Shown piece after piece: positions 1 to 5,461 of a stretch of 5,602 nt of DNA; position 1 is the first letter of the stretch, and the number at the start of each line of letters is the position of its first letter. A program made the translations under genes and the position numbers. The notes beneath the pieces are model-generated. The model saw only the letters and a program-made list of their open reading frames with translations, was not told the DNA's origin and ran no database searches. Source of the DNA: an uncultured Actinotalea sp. (GTDB lineage Bacteria > Actinomycetota > Actinomycetes > Actinomycetales > Cellulomonadaceae); the NCBI RefSeq assembly GCF_946885855.1, contig NZ_CAMPHH010000227.1:1-5602 (forward strand). Reading direction: 5' to 3'.

Positions 1-56
1 GTCGATCCCCAGATCAGGTAGACCGCGGCCAGCGCGATCGCGACGGTTGCTTTCAT
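1..56 (-). CDS. EamA/DMT-family transporter, N-terminal fragment (runs off left edge)
   Basis: Read on the minus strand from the ATG at 56-54, the 18 complete codons give MKATVAIALAAVYLIWGS. A short hydrophobic first helix ending in YLIWGS is the characteristic opening of EamA-domain drug/metabolite transporters, ten-helix inner-membrane permeases whose substrates vary widely. No other start is available: the frame is open upstream only to a TGA at 107-105 and holds no ATG or GTG in between. No clear Shine-Dalgarno precedes it. The gene is divergent from the MFS gene, so both promoters must lie in the roughly 45-75 bp after position 56. The family call rests on 18 residues, so it is a recognition of the N-terminal signature and says nothing about the substrate. 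Confidence 0.6.
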   Translation of the reverse strand, partial: MKATVAIALAAVYLIWGS

Positions 57-99
57 GCAGTGGGTGTCATCCGGTGGCAGCTTCGCGCTGCAGAAGTTT

Positions 100-1419
100 G
101 TGTTTCAGCGGCAGTCCCCAGCGATAGCCGCCCGCGCTGCCGTCGCCGCCCTGTTCTTCGTCAACGCCGTCCTCTACGCGAACCTCGTGCCGCGCCTGCC
201 CGAGGTCAAGGACGCCCTGGGCCTGAGCAACGCGGAGCTCGGCGCGGCGATCGCGGCCATGCCCGTCGGGGCGCTGGTGTCCGGCCTCTTCGCGCCGTTG
301 CTCATCCAGCGGCTCGGGTCCGCACGCGTCGCCTCGTTCGGCCTCGTCGCGACGGCGGTCGTGCTGGTCGGCGTCCCCTACGCCGGGGCCTGGGCGGCGT
401 TCGCGGCGCTGCTGCTGCTCCTCGGTGCGCTGGACGCCGTCGTCGACGTCGCGCAGAACGCCCACGGCTTCCGCGTCCAGCGCGCCTACGGCCGGTCGAT
501 CGTGCACGCGTTCCACGGCGTGTGGAGCATCGGGGCCGTCGCGGGTGGCCTGCTCGGTTCCGCGGCGGTCGCCGTCGGCCTGCCGTTGAGCACGCACCTC
601 GCGCTCGTGGCCGCGGTCTTCGGGGTCCTGGCCGTCGTCGGCTACCGGTTCCTCCTGCCGGGCCCCGAGGACGCCGAGCGGGACGCGCCGGGCGTGCCGG
701 GCGACGACGACGCCGCGCCCGCCACCGCCGCACCCGGCGCCCCGGACCGGTCCGCACCCTCGGCGGCGTCCACGGCCCCGCGCCGCACCTGGACGCGCCG
801 CACGGTGCTGGTCATGGCCGCCCTCGGCCTCCTCGCCGCGGCGGGTGCCTTCGTCGAGGACGCCGGCTCGACGTGGGGCGCCCTCTACCTGCGGGGCGAG
901 GTCGGCGCGGCCGCGGCCACGGCCGGCCTCGCCTTCGTCGCGCTCCAGGTCGCGATGACCGTCGGCCGGCTCCTGGGCGATCGCCTCGTGGACCGGTTCG
1001 GGCAGCGCCGCGTCACCGTGGTGGGCGGCGCCGCGATCGCCGTCGGGATGGGCGGCGCGCTCGCGGTGCCGTCGCTGGCGACGACGCTCGTCGGGTTCGG
1101 GCTCGCGGGCCTCGGCGTCGCGACCCTGGTGCCCGCCGTCATGCACGCCGCCGACGAGCGCGAGGGACTGCCGCCCGGCGTCGGGCTGACGATCGTCAGC
1201 TGGCTGCTGCGGGTCGGGTTCCTCGTCTCCCCGACGCTCGTGGGAGTGGTCGCGGACGCCACGAGCCTGCGGTGGGCGTTGCTGGGCGTCGTCGTCGCCG
1301 GGCTCGCGACCTTCGCGCTCGGGAGCGTGCTCGCGGGCCGTGGCCCGCACCGGGGCGCGGCGACCTCGCGGGTCCCCCCCGCCCCGGGTTCCGCGGGCGC
1401 CGCGCCCGTGGGAGGGTGA
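100..1419 (+). CDS. MFS transporter, YbjJ-like
   Basis: A 12-helix major facilitator permease of about 439 residues, substrate unknown. Numbering from an upstream ATG at 55: the first helix spans about 27-44 and ends in LYANLVPRLPEVKDALGLS, typical of YbjJ-like MFS proteins. The stretch DVAQNAHG (131-138) followed by HGVWSIGAVAGG (154-165) is the family's other hallmark. The second half carries the motif-A loop GDRLVDRFGQRR (308-319). Helices of the two halves are separated by an acidic, Ala/Pro-rich cytoplasmic linker at about 203-249. The start is uncertain: ATG 55, GTG 64 and GTG 100 are all in frame and none has a good Shine-Dalgarno. GTG 100 is preferred because ATG 55 overlaps the start codon of the divergent EamA gene and would leave no room for promoters; the first 15 residues from ATG 55 also look non-conserved. 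The last codons carry the ribosome-binding site of the next gene. Confidence 0.85.
   Translation: MFQRQSPAIAARAAVAALFFVNAVLYANLVPRLPEVKDALGLSNAELGAAIAAMPVGALVSGLFAPLLIQRLGSARVASFGLVATAVVLVGVPYAGAWAAFAALLLLLGALDAVVDVAQNAHGFRVQRAYGRSIVHAFHGVWSIGAVAGGLLGSAAVAVGLPLSTHLALVAAVFGVLAVVGYRFLLPGPEDAERDAPGVPGDDDAAPATAAPGAPDRSAPSAASTAPRRTWTRRTVLVMAALGLLAAAGAFVEDAGSTWGALYLRGEVGAAAATAGLAFVALQVAMTVGRLLGDRLVDRFGQRRVTVVGGAAIAVGMGGALAVPSLATTLVGFGLAGLGVATLVPAVMHAADEREGLPPGVGLTIVSWLLRVGFLVSPTLVGVVADATSLRWALLGVVVAGLATFALGSVLAGRGPHRGAATSRVPPAPGSAGAAPVGG
1411..1415 (+). promoter_or_regulatory. Ribosome-binding site for the kinase gene, inside the MFS 3' end
   Basis: GGAGG lies within the last codons of the MFS gene. 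It sits directly against the GTG at 1416, which overlaps the MFS stop as GTGA, but nine bases before the GTG at 1425. The spacing favours 1425 as the kinase start, and the position implies that ribosomes ending the MFS gene re-initiate on the kinase. Confidence 0.6.
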
Positions 1420-1424
1420 CGCGC

Positions 1425-2087
1425 GTGGAGCTGCCGCAGGGGGAACCGGCCGCCGGCCCGTGGCGGGTCGTGACCGTCGCCGAGCTCGTCCGCCTCGTGC
1501 TCGACGCCGCCGGTCCGGTCGAGGGAAGGCCGGTCGTCGTCGCGGTCGAGGGGCGCAGCGCGTCCGGCAAGACGACGCTCGCCGGACTCCTCCACGCGGC
1601 GGTGCCGCGCTCGGCGGTCGTGCACACCGACGACCTGGCCTGGCACGAGCCGCTGTTCGGCTGGGCGGACCTGCTCGCCGACGGCGTCCTGCGTCGCGTC
1701 CGGGCGGGCGGCGCGGTGGCATTCCGACCGCCGCAGTGGGCCGCGCGCGGCCGCGAAGGCGCGGTGCACGTGCCCGCGGGGTGCGACGTCGTCGTCGTGG
1801 AGGGGGTCGGGGCGAGCCACGCGGAGCACGCCGACCTCGTCGACGCGACGGTGTGGGTTCAGGCTGACCACCACCTTGCCGAGGAGCGCGGCATCGCCCG
1901 CGACGTCGCCCACGGCGTCAACGGGGACGTGGCCGAGGCGACGGCGTTCTGGCACGACTGGATGCGCGCCGAGCTCGCCTTCCTCGCGCGTCAGCGGCCG
2001 TGGGAACGCGCGTGCGTCGTGGTCGACGGCACGCCGACGACGCCGCCCCCGGCCGGCTCGGTCGTGATCGCGCCGCCGCCGGGCTGA
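1425..2087 (+). CDS. P-loop uridine-kinase-like protein
   Basis: A 220-residue cytosolic P-loop NTPase resembling the uridine kinase/phosphoribulokinase group. The Walker A motif is GRSASGKTT at 43-51, preceded by the hydrophobic strand VVVAVE. The segment HTDDLAWHE (67-75) matches the position of the acceptor-binding DD(F/L) segment of uridine kinases, and a Walker B-like strand VVVVEG occurs at 122-127. Family members phosphorylate uridine or cytidine using ATP or GTP; many short actinobacterial relatives are annotated uridine kinase without biochemical proof, so the substrate is inferred. The C-terminus (about 203-220) is a Pro-rich tail. The GTG at 1425 is chosen from Shine-Dalgarno spacing; the GTG at 1416 would add three residues. 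It follows the MFS gene by only 5 bp, so the two probably share a transcript, but nothing visible shows the transporter carries nucleosides. Confidence 0.75.
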   Translation: MELPQGEPAAGPWRVVTVAELVRLVLDAAGPVEGRPVVVAVEGRSASGKTTLAGLLHAAVPRSAVVHTDDLAWHEPLFGWADLLADGVLRRVRAGGAVAFRPPQWAARGREGAVHVPAGCDVVVVEGVGASHAEHADLVDATVWVQADHHLAEERGIARDVAHGVNGDVAEATAFWHDWMRAELAFLARQRPWERACVVVDGTPTTPPPAGSVVIAPPPG

Positions 2088-2097
2088 CGGCTCAGCC
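2082..2097. terminator. Hairpin shared by two convergent stop codons, possible bidirectional terminator
   Basis: GGCTGA (2082-2087), loop CGGC, TCAGCC (2092-2097) form a perfect 6-bp stem with a 4-base loop. The kinase stop TGA (2085-2087) and the stop of the minus-strand gene (2094-2092) are the two loop-proximal ends of the arms. There is no T-run on either strand, so this is not a classical intrinsic terminator, but U-poor hairpins are common at actinobacterial gene ends. Confidence 0.4.
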
Positions 2098-2535
2098 GCA
2101 GTCGTCGCAGATGCCGGTCGCCGGCAGCGTCATCGAGCAGGTCGGGCAGATCGCCGGGGGTACCTCCGCGCGGGTGGTGCGGGTCGAGGTCGCCCGCGGC
2201 GCGCGCGGTGCCCGGGGGGCGCGCGCCGTCGTCGTCCGCGCGGCGACCCGGGCGACCGTGGGCTCGACGACCTCAAAACCGCGCCGGCGCAGCACCGTCA
2301 CGACGGCGTCCATGCTGCTGGCGAACTCCTCGGCGGTCGCGAGGCGCCCCGTGGCGATGCGGTGCGCGACGCCGACGACGCCGCGCAGGTCGTAGCGGCG
2401 GTCCTCGTTGACCAGGGCGTACCCGGGCAACGGCTCGAAGCCGTGGAGGGACAGGAAGTCCTCCCCGCCACGGTTGTCGTACTCGTCCATCGCCTGCAGG
2501 ACGTGGGTGCGGGTCAGGGAGGAGAACGTCGCCAC
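2092..2535 (-). CDS. Small protein: ScoMcrA-like N-terminal head domain plus C-terminal zinc ribbon
   Basis: A 147-residue soluble protein. Residues about 8-90 read as the N-terminal head domain found in ScoMcrA-type restriction proteins: HVLQAMDEYDNRGGEDFL (11-28), then HGFEPLPGYALVNEDRRYDL and GVVGVAHRIATG (53-63), ending in a predicted helix and VLRRRGFEVVEP. Residues about 96-125 are a basic Arg/Ala/Pro/Thr linker with a short RAP repeat. The C-terminus holds C130-P-T-C133 and C143-D-D-C146, a CX2C-X9-CX2C zinc ribbon. ScoMcrA of Streptomyces is a modification-dependent HNH endonuclease that recognises phosphorothioated and methylated DNA; here the sulfur-binding, SRA and HNH parts are all absent, so no nuclease activity is implied. 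A DNA- or protein-binding role is inference. The GTG start fits a leaderless promoter just upstream. It is divergent from the agmatinase gene and convergent on the kinase, with four bases between stops. Confidence 0.72.
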   Translation of the reverse strand: MATFSSLTRTHVLQAMDEYDNRGGEDFLSLHGFEPLPGYALVNEDRRYDLRGVVGVAHRIATGRLATAEEFASSMDAVVTVLRRRGFEVVEPTVARVAARTTTARAPRAPRAPRATSTRTTRAEVPPAICPTCSMTLPATGICDDCG

Positions 2536-2541
2536 GCCCCG

Positions 2542-2547
2542 AGCCTA
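2542..2547 (-). promoter_or_regulatory. -10 box TAGGCT for a leaderless transcript
   Basis: On the minus strand TAGGCT (fits TAnnnT) is followed by exactly six bases (CGGGGC) and then the GTG at 2535. This is the standard geometry of actinobacterial leaderless genes, where transcription begins at the start codon, and it explains the lack of a Shine-Dalgarno. No clear -35 is seen; its expected place falls within GCCCCGGGGC (2566-2575). Confidence 0.5.
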
Positions 2548-2548
2548 C

Positions 2549-2594
2549 GCCGCCGAGCGGAGCGCGCCCCGGGGCCTGTCGACCGCTCGGCGGC
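2549..2594. repeat. Perfect 12-bp inverted repeat in a divergent promoter region, candidate operator
   Basis: The arm GCCGCCGAGCGG (2549-2560) and its exact reverse complement CCGCTCGGCGGC (2583-2594) are separated by 22 bases that contain another perfect palindrome, GCCCCGGGGC (2566-2575). The element starts two bases upstream of the -10 box of the head-domain gene, covers where its -35 should be, and lies 71 bp before the agmatinase ATG. It could be a regulator site controlling one or both genes, or form a stem-loop in an agmatinase leader RNA. The identity is exact; the function is inferred. Confidence 0.55.
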
Positions 2595-2664
2595 ACCCCT
2601 GTGGCACCATGCGGCAGCGCTCGCCGGCACGGCGGCGCGGGGACCCGAGGGCGAGGGATCGGCG

Positions 2665-3633
2665 ATGGCGGACGACCGGACGATCATCGGGCAGCGGGAC
2701 GAGCCCGGCCTGCCCCGGTACGCGGGCCTGGCCACGTTCGCGCTGCTGCCGCGGATCGAGGACGTCGAGCACGCCGACGTCGCGGTCCTGGGCGTCCCGT
2801 TCGACTCCGGCACGAGCTTCCGGCCGGGGGCGCGCTTCGGTCCCGCGCACATCCGGGAGCACTCGCGCCAGCTCCACCCGTACCACCAGGTGCTCGACGC
2901 GTTCCCGTTCCGGGACCAGCAGGTCGTGGACGCGGGCGACGTCGCCGTCGGCCCCTACGGGATCGAGGCCGCGGTCGAGGCGATCGAGGCCGCAGCCGGG
3001 CGGCTCGTCGGGCGCGGCGCGAAGGTGCTCGCCCTCGGCGGGGACCACACCGTCGCGCTGCCCCTGCTGCGTACCGCGGCCGCCGCTCACGGCCCGCTCG
3101 CGGTGCTGCACCTCGACGCCCACCTGGACACGTGGGACGTGCTCCACGGGGCGAGCATCTGGCACGGGTCGCCGTTCCGCCGCGCCGCCGAGGAGGGGCT
3201 GCTCGACCTCGAGCGCTGCCAGCACGTCGGGATCCGCAGCGGCATCTACGACCCGGTCGAGCTCGAGGACGACCGGCGGCTGGGGTTCCAGGTCATCCGG
3301 ACCGAGGACTTCCAGGAGCGGACCGTCGCGAGCATCGCCGAGCAGGTGCGTGGGCGGCTCGGGACGGGCCCGGTGTACGTGTCGATCGACATCGACGTGC
3401 TCGACCCCGCTCACGCCCCCGGGACGGGGACGCCGGAGGTGGCGGGCATGACCACCCGCGAGCTGTTCACCCTGCTGCGCCTGCTGCGGGGGCTGGACGT
3501 CGTCGGCGGCGACGTCGTCGAGGTGGCGCCCGCGTACGACCACGCCGGGCTGACCGGCCTCGCCGCGGCCCACACGGCGTGGGAGCTGCTGACGCTCATG
3601 GGTCTCGCCGCGGCGGGGCGCGGAGCAGGCTGA
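2665..3633 (+). CDS. speB: Agmatinase-family ureohydrolase
   Basis: A 322-residue cytosolic binuclear-manganese ureohydrolase. Agmatinases hydrolyse agmatine to putrescine and urea. All signature motifs are present: GGDHT at 125-129 (ligand H128), DAHLD at 151-155 (ligands D151, H153, D155), and SIDIDVLD at 241-248 (ligands D242, D244), followed by the substrate-loop-type segment PGTGTPE. The N-terminal half has GVPFDSGTSFRPGARFGP (43-60), usual for the agmatinase/guanidinobutyrase branch rather than arginase. Length is normal. The ATG is supported by GAGGGA at 2653-2658, six bases upstream. No other polyamine, arginine decarboxylase or urease gene is adjacent, so a related guanidino substrate (guanidinobutyrate, guanidinopropionate, guanidine) cannot be excluded. 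The gene stands alone behind a 129-bp divergent region with the 12-bp inverted repeat. Confidence 0.88.
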   Translation: MADDRTIIGQRDEPGLPRYAGLATFALLPRIEDVEHADVAVLGVPFDSGTSFRPGARFGPAHIREHSRQLHPYHQVLDAFPFRDQQVVDAGDVAVGPYGIEAAVEAIEAAAGRLVGRGAKVLALGGDHTVALPLLRTAAAAHGPLAVLHLDAHLDTWDVLHGASIWHGSPFRRAAEEGLLDLERCQHVGIRSGIYDPVELEDDRRLGFQVIRTEDFQERTVASIAEQVRGRLGTGPVYVSIDIDVLDPAHAPGTGTPEVAGMTTRELFTLLRLLRGLDVVGGDVVEVAPAYDHAGLTGLAAAHTAWELLTLMGLAAAGRGAG

Positions 3634-3639
3634 CCGCCC

Positions 3640-3653
3640 CGGCGCTGGCGCCG
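3640..3653 (+). terminator. Weak hairpin after the agmatinase gene
   Basis: CGGCG, loop CTGG, CGCCG forms a 5-bp GC-only stem six bases after the agmatinase stop. There is no T-run. Hairpins of this size arise easily in DNA this rich in G+C, so the terminator role is only a possibility. Confidence 0.2.
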
Positions 3654-3694
3654 CCCGATCGCACCTCGCCCCGCCGGATCGCCGCGGTTCGGGG

Positions 3695-3700
3695 TAGCGT
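3695..3700 (+). promoter_or_regulatory. -10 box TAGCGT upstream of the flavoprotein gene
   Basis: TAGCGT fits TAnnnT and is followed by six bases (CCGGCC) and then a GTG at 3707, the geometry of an actinobacterial leaderless promoter. It means the flavoprotein gene has its own promoter rather than relying on read-through from the agmatinase gene. No clear -35 hexamer is visible 16-18 bases upstream. Confidence 0.5.
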
Positions 3701-3706
3701 CCGGCC

Positions 3707-3745
3707 GTGCCCGTCTCCCGCCCCGCGCCCGCGGGACCGGCGTGA
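3707..3745 (+). CDS. Possible leaderless 12-codon ORF coupled to the flavoprotein start
   Basis: From the GTG at 3707 the frame reads MPVSRPAPAGPA and stops at TGA 3743-3745, which overlaps the flavoprotein GTG (3742-3744) as GTGA. The GTG is exactly six bases after the -10 box TAGCGT, so a transcript would begin on this codon and be translated without a leader. Ribosomes ending here would be placed on the next start. Four of twelve residues are proline. The peptide resembles no protein I know; if translated it more likely acts in cis on the downstream gene than as a product. Alternatively the transcript simply has a 35-base leader and this frame is accidental. Confidence 0.35.
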   Translation: MPVSRPAPAGPA

Positions 3746-5025
3746 CCACGGCCGTCGTCGTCGGGGGCGGTCCGGCGGGGCTCATCGCCGCCGAGGTCCT
3801 CGCGCGCGCCGGCGTCGCCGTGACGGTCCGCGACCGCATGCCGTCCGTGCCGCGCAAGTTCCTGCTCGCCGGGCACGGCGGGCTCAACATCACCCACAGC
3901 GAGGACCCGCAGCGCCTGCTGACCCGGTACGGCGCGGCCGCCGACCGCCTCGCCCCGAGCCTGGCCCTCTTCGGCCAGGACGACCTGCGGGAGTGGTGCG
4001 CCGGTCTGGGGGAGCCGACGGTCGTCGGGTCCAGCGGGCGGGTCTTCCCGCGCTCGTTCCGCGCCACGCCGCTGGCGCGCGCGTGGCTCGCGCGCCTGGA
4101 CGCCCTCGGTGTGCGGCTCGAGCGGCGGCAGCGCTGGGCGGGCTGGGCCGACGACGGCGCCCGGCTCCGCTTCGTCGGGCGCGACGGTGCCGCGACCGAG
4201 GTGAGCGGCGACGTGACGGTGCTCGCGCTGGGCGGGGCGTCATGGCCGCGGCTCGGCTCCGACGGCGGCTGGGTCGAGCTCCTCACCGACCGGGGCGTGG
4301 CCGTCTCGCCCCTGCGGGCCGCGAACGTCGGGGTGCGCGTCCCGTGGACGCCGACGTTCGCGGAGCGGTTCGAGGGCGTGCCGCTCAAGCAGGTGGCGCT
4401 CATGGTCCCCGGGCGGGCCGGGGCGGTGCGCGGCGACGCGATGGTCACCCGGACCGGGCTGGAGGGCGGCCCGGTCTACGCGCTCGGCGCCGCGATCCGG
4501 GCGGCGCTCGACGACGACGGCCGGTGCGTCCTCGTGGTCGACCTCCGCCCGGACCTGGGTGCCGAGCAGCTCGAGGGGCGGCTGCGGCGCCGTCGGCCGA
4601 AGGACTCCGGCGCGACGTGGCTGCGGCGGACGGTCGGACTCGAGCCGGTCGCGGTCGCGCTGCTGCGCGAGGCCGGGGGCGGCGCGCTGCCGGACGACCC
4701 CGCCGCCGCGTCCCGGCTCATCAAGGCCGTCCCCGTGACCGTGCCGGCGACGATGCCGATCGAGCGCGCGATCTCCACCGCGGGCGGCATCGCGTGGTCC
4801 GAGGTCGACGAGCACCTCATGCTGCGGCGGCTGCCCGGCACGTTCGTCGCCGGGGAGATGCTCGACTGGGAGGCGCCGACGGGCGGCTACCTGCTCCAGG
4901 CCTCGTTCAGCACCGGCGTCGCGGCGGCGCAGGGCGCGCTGGCCTGGCTCAGCCCTGGCTCGCGGCCCACTCCCGCACGCGGCGCGTGCTCTCCTCCTCC
5001 GACAGGTCCTCGACGCGCGTCATGA
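3742..5025 (+). CDS. FAD-dependent oxidoreductase, HI0933-like / TIGR03862-type flavoprotein
   Basis: A 427-residue flavoprotein of the HI0933-like group, reaction unknown. The Rossmann FAD-binding motif VVVGGGPAG is at 5-13. The family block RKFLLAGHGGLNITHSE is at 38-54, and ALGGASWPRLGSDG at 162-175. Near the end, STAGGIAWSEVDEHLMLRRL (345-364) and FVAGEMLDWEAPTGGY (368-383) bind the rest of FAD and are nearly invariant in this family. No membrane segment or signal peptide is seen. The GTG start is five bases after GGGA (3733-3736) and begins right before the Rossmann strand. The conserved fold ends at about residue 403; residues 404-427 are Pro/Arg-rich and are encoded entirely opposite the 3' end of the VOC gene, so the tail looks like read-on after loss of a stop. 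It is preceded by its own likely promoter. Confidence 0.87.
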   Translation: MTTAVVVGGGPAGLIAAEVLARAGVAVTVRDRMPSVPRKFLLAGHGGLNITHSEDPQRLLTRYGAAADRLAPSLALFGQDDLREWCAGLGEPTVVGSSGRVFPRSFRATPLARAWLARLDALGVRLERRQRWAGWADDGARLRFVGRDGAATEVSGDVTVLALGGASWPRLGSDGGWVELLTDRGVAVSPLRAANVGVRVPWTPTFAERFEGVPLKQVALMVPGRAGAVRGDAMVTRTGLEGGPVYALGAAIRAALDDDGRCVLVVDLRPDLGAEQLEGRLRRRRPKDSGATWLRRTVGLEPVAVALLREAGGGALPDDPAAASRLIKAVPVTVPATMPIERAISTAGGIAWSEVDEHLMLRRLPGTFVAGEMLDWEAPTGGYLLQASFSTGVAAAQGALAWLSPGSRPTPARGACSPPPTGPRRAS

Positions 5026-5461
5026 ACGACCAGCGGACGCCGAAGGGGTCGACGACGCTGGCGAACCGGTCGCCGGACACGAAGGTCGACGGCGCCTCCC
5101 GGACCTGTGCGCCGGCGGCCTCGGCGCGGGCGGTGAGCGCGTCGACGTCCGCGCAGTACAGGCCGATCGAGTAGCACGCACCGTCGGTCGGCGGCGGGAC
5201 GAGGCCGAAGTCGGGGGAGGGCTCGCCGACCTGCAGGCGACCGGCGCCGAGGTCGAGCTCGGCGTGGACGACGACGCCGCCCATCTCGGTCACGTCGACC
5301 AGGCGCGCGCCGAGCACGTCGCGGTAGAAGGCGACAGCTTCCGCGGCTCCCGGGACGGCGAGGAAGGGGGTCAGGCTCGTGGACCCGTGGGGCCGCCCGG
5401 CCGTGGTGTGCTCGCCGGTCACGCCGGTGCTGCCCGTGACGCCGGTGCTGGTGGTGCTCAT
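4949..5461 (-). CDS. VOC-family (glyoxalase/bleomycin-resistance, PhnB-like) protein
   Basis: A 170-residue cytosolic protein with one VOC domain (about 28-150) built from paired beta-alpha-beta-beta-beta units. The first unit starts TPFLAVPGAAEAVAFYRDVL (31-50), followed by VVVHAELDLGAGRLQVGE (63-80). The second has YSIGLYCADVDALTARAEAAG (97-117) and ends VVDPFGVRWSFMTRVEDLS (136-154). This pattern fits the PhnB-like branch; VOC proteins include isomerases, dioxygenases and drug-binding proteins, and substrate and metal use cannot be assigned here. Residues 1-27 form an unusual Ser/Thr/Gly tail with STGVTG twice. The ATG has a strong AGGAGG six bases upstream. The last 25 codons and stop overlap the convergent flavoprotein gene by 77 bp; the VOC C-terminus looks family-like, so the overlap is more likely an extension of the flavoprotein. 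Confidence 0.85.
   Translation of the reverse strand: MSTTSTGVTGSTGVTGEHTTAGRPHGSTSLTPFLAVPGAAEAVAFYRDVLGARLVDVTEMGGVVVHAELDLGAGRLQVGEPSPDFGLVPPPTDGACYSIGLYCADVDALTARAEAAGAQVREAPSTFVSGDRFASVVDPFGVRWSFMTRVEDLSEEESTRRVREWAASQG
5414..5449 (-). repeat. Two 18-bp tandem units encoding STGVTG-STGVTG in the VOC N-terminal tail
   Basis: Codons 5-10 and 11-16 of the VOC gene both read STGVTG; the DNA units differ only in synonymous third bases. The region lies before the folded domain, so it is probably a flexible tail that grew by duplication. Confidence 0.6.

Noticed and set aside
60..1415. The frame upstream of the kinase, continuous with it back to position 60
   Set aside because: Before about 1416 it is the off-frame reading of the MFS gene, rich in Arg and Pro. 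Only the part from GTG 1425 has kinase motifs.
2092..2535. A complete restriction endonuclease or defence island
   Set aside because: Only the head-like domain and a zinc ribbon are present; no HNH, SRA, sulfur-binding domain, methylase or other defence gene lies in the window.
2605..2610. CACCAT as a -10 box for the agmatinase gene
   Set aside because: It only loosely fits the actinobacterial consensus and the nearest -35-like TCGACC (2579-2584) is 20 bases away, so no promoter is claimed.
3657..3682. Repeated GATCGC in the agmatinase-flavoprotein spacer
   Set aside because: A six-base match seen twice in a 108-bp spacer with this composition carries no weight without conservation data.
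2545..3897. A 450-codon minus-strand frame over the agmatinase gene
   Set aside because: It is the antisense reading of the ureohydrolase codons, with no family signature; the plus strand carries all metal-binding motifs.
2601..5174. An 857-codon open frame on the plus strand spanning the agmatinase and flavoprotein genes
   Set aside because: It is Arg/Ala/Pro/Gly-rich throughout with no domain motif and runs out of frame over two clearly recognisable genes; long stop-free frames are expected at this G+C content.
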